The translations under genes and the position numbers were made by a program. Below, one piece after another: positions 47,733-56,031 of a DNA stretch of 64,000 nucleotides. The stretch spans positions 62,001 to 126,000 of the forward strand of contig NZ_JAGQDC010000010.1 in NCBI RefSeq assembly GCF_023282985.1, given 5' to 3'. Every line of letters starts with the position of its first letter. The first letter of the stretch is position 1. Source of the stretch: Serratia silvae. Its GTDB lineage: Bacteria; Pseudomonadota; Gammaproteobacteria; Enterobacterales; Enterobacteriaceae. Under the pieces are notes generated by a model. That model made no database searches and was not told where the DNA came from. It was given only the letters and a program-made list of their open reading frames with translations.

Positions 47733-47927
47733 TTACCCGTCGTCTTTCAAGCTGCAGCGTTTGCATAACTCAGCCCATCCGTGGGCCTCGCCCCTTCGGG
47801 GCCGCTGCAAGCAGCGTTTAAATCTGTTCCTGACAGATTTATCACTCACCCCAGTCACTTACTAAAGTAAGCTCCTGGGGATGAGCGAACTGGCCGCCTA
47901 GCTGCAACTTGAAATCCATAGGGTAAA
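47733..47927. repeat. Dispersed palindromic repeat, copy C
   Basis: Longest copy (about 195 bp). Starts TTACCCGTCGTCTTTCAAGC and ends CTTGAAATCCATAGGGTAAA. Contains the AAATCTGT..ACAGATTT hairpin and the CACTTACTAAAGTAAGCTCC block shared with copy A. Fills the talA upstream gap; the rest of 47928-48091 shows no gene. Confidence 0.85.
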
Positions 47928-48091
47928 GATAAATAAGAACGATTTTCATTAATTGTGAAACACCATGCATCATATGGCTGATGAATGAAATGCGCTTTTT
48001 CTGATTGTTGCAATGGATAGAAACAATGGAGGGGCGCAAATGCAGGCTGGCTGCGGGCCCCCCACGCATTGACGCTTTATCGGCATTGGGT

Positions 48092-48550
48092 TCAGCGTTG
48101 GCCAACGACCTGTTCGTAATAGCCGATCCTTGCCACCTTGGGCGCCGATCCCCCTCCTTCAAATTCAGAGCTCAACCAGGCTTCGACGATCGATTTCGCC
48201 AGTTCCTGGCCAATGACGCGTGCGCCAAGCGTGATGATTTGTGCATCGTTGCTTTTACGTGCGCGCTGAGCCGAGTAGGTATCATGGCACTGTGCCGCGC
48301 GGATCCCCGGGACCTTGTTGGCCACAATGCTCATGCCAATACCGGTGCCACACAGCAAAATGCCGCGTTGGTGTTTCCCATCCTTAATGCGCTGCGCCAC
48401 CTGAAAGGCGATATCGGGGTAACCGATGGGGGCCGTATCGCTTCCCGGTGAGTAGTCGGTGACCGGAATATCGCGCTGTTGCAGAAACGCAACGATCACA
48501 TTCTTCAGTTCAATGGCGGCATCATCGGCGCCAATCGCAATAGGCTGCAT
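48092..48550 (-). CDS. RpiB/LacAB-family sugar-phosphate isomerase
   Basis: 152 residues from the ATG at 48550, which follows GGAG. RpiB fold with GADDAAIELKN, the catalytic Cys in RGILLCGTGIGMSIVANK and the His of AAQCHDTYSAQRAR. Family members isomerise ribose 5-phosphate, allose 6-phosphate or, in DerI, erythrulose 4-phosphate to erythrose 4-phosphate. Divergent from the polyol operon with a shared regulatory gap, which favours the tetrose role here; ribose-5-phosphate isomerase B remains the alternative. Confidence 0.85.
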   Translation of the reverse strand: MQPIAIGADDAAIELKNVIVAFLQQRDIPVTDYSPGSDTAPIGYPDIAFQVAQRIKDGKHQRGILLCGTGIGMSIVANKVPGIRAAQCHDTYSAQRARKSNDAQIITLGARVIGQELAKSIVEAWLSSEFEGGGSAPKVARIGYYEQVVGQR

Positions 48551-48870
48551 AACACATCTCCTGCTGGTCAAGGGTAAGGCTGACGATCCCCGGTGGCGCG
48601 TCATGACTATTACCATAACCATGATTTATCAAATGTTCAATTGATGTTCATTTGTTTTTGTTTTTGTTAGGGAGGGATGGCCACTAAAGGTGATTGATAT
48701 CACGAATAAATCGGCTTAAAGGCCTTTTAGATGACTTTTAGAGGGCTTATTGAGCAGGATCACAATTTCAAAGGTTGGTGGTGGGCAAACATGTTGAGAG
48801 TATGTAGTGTTTATTTGTTCCTTGTATGTTCTTATGATCATAAAAATAAACCCTACCCGAGGATAGAACT
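48551..48870. promoter_or_regulatory. Divergent control region of the polyol genes with CRP site
   Basis: GGTGATTGATATCACG (48689-48704) fits the CRP pattern GTGA-N6-TCAC. Three copies of ATGTTC (48633-48638, 48644-48649, 48826-48831) and the 12-base palindrome TTATGATCATAA (48832-48843) near the dehydrogenase start are candidates for the SorC-type regulator's operators. The arrangement suggests catabolite control plus induction of both transcripts. Confidence 0.6.
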
Positions 48871-49983
48871 ATGTGTCAGAACTGCGTAACAGCGGCAAAC
48901 ATGGCCGAAGGCATTCCTGAAACCATGAAAGCGGTCGTGGCCTATGCCCCGAAGGACTATCGCCTGGAGCTTGTGGCGGTACCGAAAATTGGCCCGAAAG
49001 AGATCCTGGTGAAAGTTGAAGCCTGTGGCATTTGCGCCGGCGACGTTAAAGCGTTTGAAGGGGCCGCCAGCTTTTGGGGGGATGAAAAACAGCCGGCTTA
49101 CATCAAAGCGCCGATGATCCCTGGCCACGAATTTATCGGCCACGTGGTGGGCTATGGTGAAGGCGTTGAGGGATTTAAGCTGGGCGATCGGGTGATCTCT
49201 GAACAGATTGTCCCCTGCTGGCAATGCCGCTTCTGTAACCGTGGCCAGTATTGGATGTGTGAGAAACACGATCTGTACGGCTTCCAGAAAAACGTTAATG
49301 GCGGCATGGCGGAATACATGAAGTTCACCAAAGAGGCCATCAACTATCACGTCCCTGCGGATATGCCGATCGAGGACGCCATTCTGATCGAACCCTATGC
49401 CTGTTCTTTCCATGCGGTACAGCGCGCCAACATCAAACTGGGTGACGTGGTGGTGCTGGCGGGGGCCGGAACGCTGGGTTTGGGGATGATCGGGGCGATT
49501 AAAAAATCCGGCCCATCAAAGCTGGTGGTGCTCGATCTGTCTGACGATCGCCTGGCGTTGGCGAAAGAATTTGGTGCCGACGTTGTGCTGAACCCCCTGC
49601 GTGATGATGTGATGGCGATCGTTAAGGGTATGACCGAAGGCTACGGCTGCGATATCTACATTGAAGCCACTGGCGCGCAGCAATCTGTCGAACAGGGGCT
49701 GATGCTGATCCGCAAATTGGGCACCTTTGTCGAGTTCTCGGTGTTTAAAGATCCGGTGACCGTCGATTGGAGCATCATCAGTGATCGTAAGGAGCTGGAC
49801 GTGCTGGGATCGCACCTGGGCCCTTATTGTTATCCGTTGGTGATCGAAGGGATCCGCAATGGCGATCTGCCCACCAAAGGCGTCGTCACCCAAACATTGC
49901 CGCTTGAACAGTTTGCTGAAGGTTTCGCCATGATGAAACGGGGCGTCGGCTCAATCAAAGTGGTGCTCAACCCGAATCTGTAA
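48871..49983 (+). CDS. Zinc-dependent polyol dehydrogenase, erythritol/threitol type
   Basis: 370-residue medium-chain dehydrogenase. Catalytic zinc ligands in EACGICAGDVKAFEG and GHEFIGHVVG; structural-zinc-like Cys cluster CWQCRFCNRGQYWMC; Rossmann loop VVVLAGAGTLGLGMIGA. Resembles the erythritol/L-threitol dehydrogenases described in Mycobacterium. Would oxidise a tetritol to erythrulose with NAD. GAGGATAG precedes the ATG. First gene of the operon. Confidence 0.78.
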   Translation: MCQNCVTAANMAEGIPETMKAVVAYAPKDYRLELVAVPKIGPKEILVKVEACGICAGDVKAFEGAASFWGDEKQPAYIKAPMIPGHEFIGHVVGYGEGVEGFKLGDRVISEQIVPCWQCRFCNRGQYWMCEKHDLYGFQKNVNGGMAEYMKFTKEAINYHVPADMPIEDAILIEPYACSFHAVQRANIKLGDVVVLAGAGTLGLGMIGAIKKSGPSKLVVLDLSDDRLALAKEFGADVVLNPLRDDVMAIVKGMTEGYGCDIYIEATGAQQSVEQGLMLIRKLGTFVEFSVFKDPVTVDWSIISDRKELDVLGSHLGPYCYPLVIEGIRNGDLPTKGVVTQTLPLEQFAEGFAMMKRGVGSIKVVLNPNL

Positions 49984-50049
49984 TGCCTGCATCATTCTTC
50001 GGGTGCGGGCTAGCCTGCGCCTCCACAATTCAATGTGCTGGGGTGTTTT

Positions 50050-51309
50050 ATGCTGAATGGACTGATTCATCGCATTGGTCTTTCACCAAAATTAATGCTC
50101 GGTTATGCCGGTGTGTTGGTCTTTATGATGGGGGAAGGGCTGGAACAAGGCTGGCTTTCACCTTATCTGATCGGCAAAGGCTTAACCATTCAGGAGTCTG
50201 CGCTGCTGTTTAGCGTTTACGGCTTTGCTGCGGCAATAGCCGCCTGGTTTTCCGGCGTACTGGCAGAAATCTTTACCGCTCGCCGCGTCATGCTGGCTGG
50301 ATTGTTGCTGTTCTTGCTGGGGTCGGTGTGTTTTCTGGTGTGGGGATTACCCAGTAATAACCTGTCGGTGATGATACCGACCTATGCGCTGCGTGGGTTG
50401 GGCTATCCCCTGTTTGCCTATGGTTTTCTGGTGTGGGTCGCTTATGAGGCTCCGCCGGAAAGGTTAGGTTCTGCCGTGGGGATTTTCTGGTTTGTTTACA
50501 GCGGTGGGTTGAGCGTACTGGGTGTGCTCTACTCCAGCATCATGCTGCCGTTCTTGGGGGAAATTCACACCTTATGGAGCGCATTAATCTTTGTGGTACT
50601 CGGGGCGATGATCGCACTGATGCTTAACCGCACTCCTGGCCATACCGAAGTGGGGGACAAGCAAAAAGCCTCCCTCAGTTATGTGCTAAAGGGGATCACC
50701 ATTGCGTTTGAGAACCCGAAAATCGGCCTGGGTGGCATTGTCCGCACCATCAATACCTCTGCGGCGTACGGATTCGTGGTGTTTATGCCGATGTACATGA
50801 TGGATCTGGGGTTTAGCCGCACTGACTGGCTACAGATGTATGCGGCACTGTGGACGGTGAACATTATTTTCAACCTGATCTTTGGGGTGATCAGCGACGG
50901 TTTGGGCTGGCGTAACGTCGTCATGTGGTTCGGTTGTGTCGGCTGCGCCATCACCACGCTGATGTTCTATTACGTGCCTTATTTCCTTGGCCCCAATTTT
51001 ATGCTGACCGTCGTGGCCGCCGGGCTGTTCGGTGCTTGCCTGGCGGCCTTTGTGCCTCTTTCGGCCATTATGCCAATGCTGGCCCCGGAGAATAAAGGTG
51101 CTGCCATGTCGATCCTGAATCTCGGCGCGGGTTTGAGCACTTTCGTTGGCCCGGCAGTGGTAGGGTTGTTTATCGGCAGCTTGGGGAGCAGTGGGGTGAT
51201 TTGGATTTTCACCGGCCTGTATTTGTTCAGCGGCGTATTGATGAAATATGTCACCTTGCCTAAAGCCGTGCCTGCCGCCGTGGAAGAAAATCATCATAGC
51301 TTGGCGTAA
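50050..51309 (+). CDS. MFS polyol transporter
   Basis: 419 residues from the ATG at 50050 with about 12 membrane helices. It has MFS motif-like segments (FSGVLAEIFTARRVMLAG) and the family features of ribitol/arabitol permeases (GEGLEQGWLSPYLIGKG). Expected to import the operon's polyol. An in-frame GTG lies 15 bases upstream. Confidence 0.78.
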   Translation: MLNGLIHRIGLSPKLMLGYAGVLVFMMGEGLEQGWLSPYLIGKGLTIQESALLFSVYGFAAAIAAWFSGVLAEIFTARRVMLAGLLLFLLGSVCFLVWGLPSNNLSVMIPTYALRGLGYPLFAYGFLVWVAYEAPPERLGSAVGIFWFVYSGGLSVLGVLYSSIMLPFLGEIHTLWSALIFVVLGAMIALMLNRTPGHTEVGDKQKASLSYVLKGITIAFENPKIGLGGIVRTINTSAAYGFVVFMPMYMMDLGFSRTDWLQMYAALWTVNIIFNLIFGVISDGLGWRNVVMWFGCVGCAITTLMFYYVPYFLGPNFMLTVVAAGLFGACLAAFVPLSAIMPMLAPENKGAAMSILNLGAGLSTFVGPAVVGLFIGSLGSSGVIWIFTGLYLFSGVLMKYVTLPKAVPAAVEENHHSLA

Positions 51310-51331
51310 CTAACAGTTGAGGGAGTTTTCT

Positions 51332-52090
51332 ATGATTACTGGTCAAAGCAAGGGAGCCTTGCAAGGGAAAGTGGCGTTGATAACCGGCGGCGCGGCGGGA
51401 ATAGGTTTAGCTATTGCCAAATGCTATCTGCAAAACGGCGCGCAGGTCGTGCTGTTGGATCGCGCTCCACAGGTGGTGCAGATTGCACAGCAACTGGATC
51501 AGCAACAGGCGTTAGGCATCGTCATGGACGTCACCGACAAAGCCTCGGTAGAACAGGTGGTTGCACAGGCCAATGTCCATTTCGGGCGGTTGGATGTGCT
51601 GGTCAATAGCGCTGGGATTGTCGTGCTGTATCCGGCGGAAGAACTGCCCGAAGACGCTTGGGATAATACCATGGCGGTGAACCTGAAAGGGGTGTTCCTT
51701 ACCAGTCAGGCCGTGGGTCACTATTTTATTCGTCAGGGGAGTGGTTGCATTATCAACCTGGCCTCGCAGGCTGGAGTCGTCGCCTTGCCCAATCATCTGG
51801 CTTACTGCGCCAGCAAGGCTGGCGTGATTGGCTTGACCCAGGTTCTGGCGCTGGAATGGGGGCCGCATAACGTGCGTGTAAATGCCATTTCTCCGACGGT
51901 GGTGCTGACCGAGTTGGGGCGTAAAGCATGGTCGGGCGAGGTTGCAGAACAAATGAAGCAGAAAATTCCCCTAAGGCGCTTTGCCGAACCCGAGGATATT
52001 GCCGCCAGCGCACTGTTCTTGGCGAGCGATGCGGCCAGCATGATCACCGGCAGCAATCTGGTGGTTGACGGCGGTTACACCATTCAATAA
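51332..52090 (+). CDS. Short-chain dehydrogenase/reductase (polyol type)
   Basis: 252-residue classical SDR. Cofactor motif TGGAAGIG, NSAGIV, catalytic Ser in INLASQAG, YCASK (Tyr and Lys), and SNLVVDGGYTIQ at the C-terminus. An Asp near LLDRAP suggests NAD preference. Likely a second polyol or ketose reductase in the same pathway, perhaps for another stereoisomer. GAGGGAG precedes the ATG. Confidence 0.82.
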   Translation: MITGQSKGALQGKVALITGGAAGIGLAIAKCYLQNGAQVVLLDRAPQVVQIAQQLDQQQALGIVMDVTDKASVEQVVAQANVHFGRLDVLVNSAGIVVLYPAEELPEDAWDNTMAVNLKGVFLTSQAVGHYFIRQGSGCIINLASQAGVVALPNHLAYCASKAGVIGLTQVLALEWGPHNVRVNAISPTVVLTELGRKAWSGEVAEQMKQKIPLRRFAEPEDIAASALFLASDAASMITGSNLVVDGGYTIQ

Positions 52091-52116
52091 CTCGACACTC
52101 AGGCGAAAGAGAGGCC

Positions 52117-53121
52117 ATGATGAACAGAATCATTAACGATCCCGATCACGTCGTGGAAGATGCCATTCAGGGCTATCTGAAGGCGCATCCGGAATATTTC
52201 ACCGTGACCGATAATGCACGAGTCCTCAAATACCCTGCTGCACCGATCAAAGGCAAGGTGGGGATTGTTACCGGTGGTGGCTCGGGGCATGAGCCAGCGT
52301 TTCTGGGTTATGTTGGCAAGAACATGCTTGATGCCGTGGCCATCGGTGAGATTTTCTCTTCGCCAACGGCGGGGGCATTTCTGGATGCGTTCAAGGCCGC
52401 AGACAGCGGAGCGGGAGTCGCCTGCCTGTATGGTAACTATGCTGGCGATAATATGAACGTCAAAATGGCGATGAAGAAGGCCAGCGCCTCAGGCATCGCG
52501 GTAAAAACCGTGGTTGCAAATGATGATGTTGCCTCCGCGCCCGCCAGTGAAATTGAAAAACGCCGTGGCGTCGCCGGTGAAATTCTGATGTGGAAAGTCG
52601 GGGCCGCTGCCGCAGCGCTGGGTTACGATCTCGACGGGGTGATCGATGCGGCGCAAAAGGCCATTGGCAATTGCCGTTCGATTGGCGTCGGGCTCAGCTC
52701 TTGCACCATCCCGGCGGTGGGTAAGCCCAACTTCCATATTGCCGATGGTCAAATGGAGATCGGGATTGGTCATCACGGTGAGCCAGGGATCGAGGTTTCA
52801 CCGATCCAGTCGGCGTCCGCAATGGCTGGCACCATGCTCGACTTTGTGCTCAATGATATGCCGTTGAACAAGGGGCAGGAAGTCGCCCTGTTGATTTCCG
52901 GCCTGGGGGCCACGCCGGTGATGGAGCTCTACATCTATTATGCCGAGATTGAAAAGCGGCTGACGGAGTGTGGCATCAAGGTTCACCGTCGCTATGTGGG
53001 TAACTATTTTACTTCACTGGAAATGATGGGGGTGACGCTAACCTTGATGAAGCTCGACGACCAATTGAAAACGTTGCTCGATATGCCTGCTCATTCATTG
53101 GGCCTAACTCAGGTGGAGTGA
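52117..53121 (+). CDS. Dihydroxyacetone/erythrulose kinase, DhaK-type subunit
   Basis: 334 residues. DhaK domain with VTGGGSGHEPAFLGYVG near the N-terminus, YAGDNMNVKMA, and IGIGHHGEPGIE carrying the His that binds the substrate carbonyl covalently. An ATG one codon later is an alternative start. With the DhaL gene 4 bases downstream it makes a two-subunit kinase. No PTS-type dhaM is nearby, so ATP is the expected phosphoryl donor. By context the substrate is probably erythrulose. Confidence 0.85.
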   Translation: MMNRIINDPDHVVEDAIQGYLKAHPEYFTVTDNARVLKYPAAPIKGKVGIVTGGGSGHEPAFLGYVGKNMLDAVAIGEIFSSPTAGAFLDAFKAADSGAGVACLYGNYAGDNMNVKMAMKKASASGIAVKTVVANDDVASAPASEIEKRRGVAGEILMWKVGAAAAALGYDLDGVIDAAQKAIGNCRSIGVGLSSCTIPAVGKPNFHIADGQMEIGIGHHGEPGIEVSPIQSASAMAGTMLDFVLNDMPLNKGQEVALLISGLGATPVMELYIYYAEIEKRLTECGIKVHRRYVGNYFTSLEMMGVTLTLMKLDDQLKTLLDMPAHSLGLTQVE

Positions 53122-53124
53122 ATC

Positions 53125-53781
53125 ATGACCACACAAATTTCGACGCAGTATGGCAATGAGATCGTCACGGCGCTGATTGGCGTGATTGTCAGCAATCGCG
53201 AGTATCTCAGTGAAATAGATGGTGCGATTGGCGACGGCGATCACGGCATTAATATGTCAAAAGGCTTCACCTTATGTGGTGAGGCCATCAAGGGCCAAAA
53301 TCTGTCGTTGGCACAGGCTTTCGACGCGGTAGCGGACGCGCTGATGGAAGGGATTGGTGGCTCGATGGGGCCGCTGTATGGCAGCCTGTTCATGGGCATG
53401 GCCGATAGCGTGCGCGATAAAACCGCACTGGATAAACAGGTATTTCTGGCCATGTTGCGCAATGGGCTCACTGAACTGCAGGACATCAGCAGTGCTGGCG
53501 TCGGCGACAAGTGCCTGATGGATACGTTGATCCCTGCGATAGAAGGGTATGAGCAGGCGGTTCGGCGCGGCGATAGCTTCAGTGGGGCGCTGGAACAGCT
53601 GAAACGGGCTGCCGTGGCTGGGCGTGATTCAACCCGCGATCTGGTTGCCAAGATTGGCCGTGCGAGCCGGTTGGGGGAACGTTCACGCGGCGTGCTGGAT
53701 GCCGGTGCGGTATCCTGCTGTTTACTTTTATGCCAACTGGCTGATGCGGTAGAACAACGCTTGAATACCGTTGCAGCCTGA
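53125..53781 (+). CDS. Dihydroxyacetone/erythrulose kinase, DhaL-type subunit
   Basis: 218 residues, nucleotide-binding subunit. Metal-binding aspartates are in AIGDGDHGINMSKGF; the phosphate loop is GGSMGPLYGSLFMGMA; the C-terminus has RASRLGERSRGVLDAGAVSCCLLL. Partner of the preceding DhaK-type subunit. Confidence 0.87.
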   Translation: MTTQISTQYGNEIVTALIGVIVSNREYLSEIDGAIGDGDHGINMSKGFTLCGEAIKGQNLSLAQAFDAVADALMEGIGGSMGPLYGSLFMGMADSVRDKTALDKQVFLAMLRNGLTELQDISSAGVGDKCLMDTLIPAIEGYEQAVRRGDSFSGALEQLKRAAVAGRDSTRDLVAKIGRASRLGERSRGVLDAGAVSCCLLLCQLADAVEQRLNTVAA

Positions 53782-53880
53782 ACAGGTTATACTAGCGAGC
53801 AATGCGATAAGGTGGGTTCGGCATGCTGAACCCATCTTCTATTGAAAAAGACCAATCTGCCGTGGGGAAACGTGTAACGG

Positions 53881-54843
53881 ATGGAAAAAAAAACAGGATC
53901 CCAGGATAACGAACTGCTGACTGAAATTGCCGTGGCTTATTATCAGGACGAAATCACTCAGGAGGAGATTGCAAAAAAGTTCGGTATTTCGCGGATTAAG
54001 GTCGGGCGTTTACTCAAGCGGGCCAAAGAAGAAGGCATTGTTGAGATCACCGTCCGCTATCATCCGGTATTCAGTACCCGGCTGGAGCAGCAAATGCTGG
54101 AGCGTTTCTCCCTCAGCCGGGCGTTAATCGCGCTGGATCATCAGGATGAGGAAGAACAGCGGCGTCAGGTAGCAGCATTGGTTTCCGGTTATCTGGCCAT
54201 GTCTCTGAAAGATGATATGGTGCTGGCGGTTGGCCAAGGGCGTAACGTGGCCGCGATCGCCGACCATGTGGGCAGCGTGGCGCCAAAAAACTGTAAATTT
54301 ATCTGCGGCATTGGGGGAACGCATCGCCCTGGTGACGCTATAAATGCCGACCACATCAGCCGCCGTCTGGCGAAGAAGTTTGGTGGTAGCAGCGAGACGC
54401 TGTATGCCCCGGCATATGTAGAAAACCGGGCGCTGAAAGAGGCGTTTATGCAAAATGGCACCATCAAGGAAACCCTGGATCGGGCGCGCAAGGCCGATGT
54501 GGCCTTGGTGGGCATCGGTGATATGAATGAAAACAGCTATATGGTAAAGCTTGGCTGGTTTACTCCCCACGAGATCATTGATGCCAGTCTGAATCAGGGA
54601 GTGATCGGTGATATCGCCGGTTATGACTTTTTCAATGCGCAGGGGATGCATGTTGATACGGTGATGAACGATCGCGTCATTGGTTTGAGTATTGATGAAC
54701 TGCGGAAAATCCCTTGTGTGATCGCCATTGCCTCTGAGAATACCAAAGCGTTGGCTATTCTGGGCGCGTTGCGTACCGGGGCGATCGATATTATCGCGAC
54801 CAGCGCCCTCAACATTCGCACCATTCTTAATATGTCACAGTAA
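53881..54843 (+). CDS. SorC-family transcriptional regulator
   Basis: 320 residues: N-terminal HTH (about 15-55: EITQEEIAKKFGISRIKVGRLLKRA) and C-terminal sugar-phosphate-binding domain (GQGRNVAAIADHVG, CGIGGTHRPGDAINADHISRRLA). Members include SorC, DeoR of Bacillus and EryD of the Brucella erythritol operon. Expected to control the polyol operon directly upstream and perhaps the divergent isomerase gene. A9 run follows the start codon. A hairpin GGGTTC/GAACCC (53814-53833) lies in the dhaL-regulator gap. Confidence 0.88.
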   Translation: MEKKTGSQDNELLTEIAVAYYQDEITQEEIAKKFGISRIKVGRLLKRAKEEGIVEITVRYHPVFSTRLEQQMLERFSLSRALIALDHQDEEEQRRQVAALVSGYLAMSLKDDMVLAVGQGRNVAAIADHVGSVAPKNCKFICGIGGTHRPGDAINADHISRRLAKKFGGSSETLYAPAYVENRALKEAFMQNGTIKETLDRARKADVALVGIGDMNENSYMVKLGWFTPHEIIDASLNQGVIGDIAGYDFFNAQGMHVDTVMNDRVIGLSIDELRKIPCVIAIASENTKALAILGALRTGAIDIIATSALNIRTILNMSQ

Positions 54844-54856
54844 TCGCTGCGGCAAA

Positions 54857-54888
54857 AAAGGGTTTAACTGCGTCAGGTTGAACCCTTT
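54857..54888 (+). terminator. Hairpin after the SorC-type gene
   Basis: AAAGGGTTTAAC / GTTGAACCCTTT, 12 bp with one G-U pair, 13 bases past the stop; preceded by A run, weak T tail. Confidence 0.6.
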
Positions 54889-55123
54889 GCCATTTCCCCC
54901 TCCAGGTAAAACTCACCTCCGGCCCTTGTCCTGTGAGCGCTCCAACAACGCAAAGCAAACGACAGCGCTGAGGTTGTCGGTATAATTATCCTTCTGAATT
55001 GCCCAACCATTAAAGCGCGATATCATTTTATGTTATTCCAGTCATTTGGTTGGAGTGTTTACGTCGCCTAATTTTATTGAGCGGTTGAAAAGCTCATGCG
55101 GCTAATAATAACCAGGAGGAGCC

Positions 55124-55450
55124 ATGTCCAGCTTTGAGCCAGACGCTGTTGGCGCAATCATTCAGCGAGTCTGTGAATATCTGCAACCGGTCTTTAATGC
55201 CCTTTTAGCGGGCACCATGGCGTTATTGAAGGGAGCCTATCTGAATATGCCATCACGCCGCCGGTTATTAAATGCCGGTATTTGTGCCTTGTTGGCATTA
55301 ACCATTCGCGATCTGTTATCGCTGATGGGGCTGGAGTTGGCATGGGCTAATACCATCAGCGTATTAATTGGTTTTCTCGGCGCGGATTATCTTGGCGATT
55401 TAATTAAACGATTTATTGGCAAAAAAACAGGATTTAAAAATGATAAGTGA
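55124..55450 (+). CDS. Phage-type holin
   Basis: 108-residue membrane protein with two or three helices (about 20-40, 48-66, 74-95), a Lys-rich C-terminus (KRFIGKKTGFKNDK) and AGGAGG before the ATG. Size, topology and the directly following endopeptidase identify it as a holin-like pore. No capsid, tail or integrase genes surround it. The pair recalls ChiW-ChiX of Serratia marcescens, a holin and L-Ala-D-Glu endopeptidase needed for chitinase release. Confidence 0.75.
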   Translation: MSSFEPDAVGAIIQRVCEYLQPVFNALLAGTMALLKGAYLNMPSRRRLLNAGICALLALTIRDLLSLMGLELAWANTISVLIGFLGADYLGDLIKRFIGKKTGFKNDK

Positions 55451-55841
55451 AAACACGGAGATTAAATTCAACGCGCGCAGCGAGAAAAACCTGCTCGGGG
55501 TGCACCCCGATCTGGTGCGGGTAATGCGTTTGGCGCTGCGTTATTCGCTGGTGCCGTTCACCGTCACCGAAGGGTTGCGCTCTATGGCTCGCCAGCGGGA
55601 TTTGCTGCGTGAGGGGAAAAGCCAAACGCTGAGAAGCCGCCACCTGACCGGGCATGCGGTTGACGTGGTGGCCATGCCTTCAGGGAGGGTGTCCTGGGAA
55701 TGGGATTATTATGCTCAGATTGCCTCGGCAGTGCGGCGTGCCGGGCTGGAGTGCGGTGTTGATGTCGAGTGGGGCGGGGGATGGAAAACGCTGAAAGATG
55801 GGCCACATTTTCAATTACCGTTCAAGGATTATCCGGCTTGA
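55440..55841 (+). CDS. M15 peptidoglycan endopeptidase (endolysin-like)
   Basis: 133 residues from the ATG at 55440, overlapping the holin gene by 11 bases. M15 motifs: TEGLRSMARQRDLLREGKSQ, zinc ligands in SRHLTGHAVDVVA (His and Asp) and DGPHFQL (His), with VEWGGGW. No signal peptide, so it would need the holin to reach peptidoglycan. Closest in plan to ChiX and to phage L-Ala-D-Glu peptidases. Confidence 0.85.
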   Translation: MISENTEIKFNARSEKNLLGVHPDLVRVMRLALRYSLVPFTVTEGLRSMARQRDLLREGKSQTLRSRHLTGHAVDVVAMPSGRVSWEWDYYAQIASAVRRAGLECGVDVEWGGGWKTLKDGPHFQLPFKDYPA

Positions 55842-55848
55842 GCGGTCA

Positions 55849-55896
55849 ATGGTGATTTCTGGCGTGATTAAAACTGCTGCTTTTCTGTTCGCCTAA
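55849..55896 (+). pseudogene. Possible truncated spanin-type gene start
   Basis: 15 codons MVISGVIKTAAFLFA followed by a stop, directly after the endopeptidase gene, where Rz-like (ChiY-type) spanins usually begin with a hydrophobic anchor. May be a remnant of a third lysis gene; very short, so chance is possible. Confidence 0.3.
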
Positions 55897-56031
55897 CTTC
55901 CTTTTAACTTTTATTTACAAATTTTGCCCAAGGTTATGGCACGCTTCAAAGTTTGTGACGATTCCCTCACTATACTAGTTCAGCGTTAAAGCCTTACCTC
56001 AACATAAAAGAAGAAAGCAAAGGAACCCATA

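Noticed and set aside
50830-51297. 155-codon antisense frame in the polyol MFS gene
   Set aside because: His/Gln-rich shadow of a membrane-protein gene.
53881-53895. A9 run at the start of the SorC-type gene as a phase-variation tract
   Set aside because: Lys-rich N-termini commonly give such runs; frame is intact and nothing else suggests variation.
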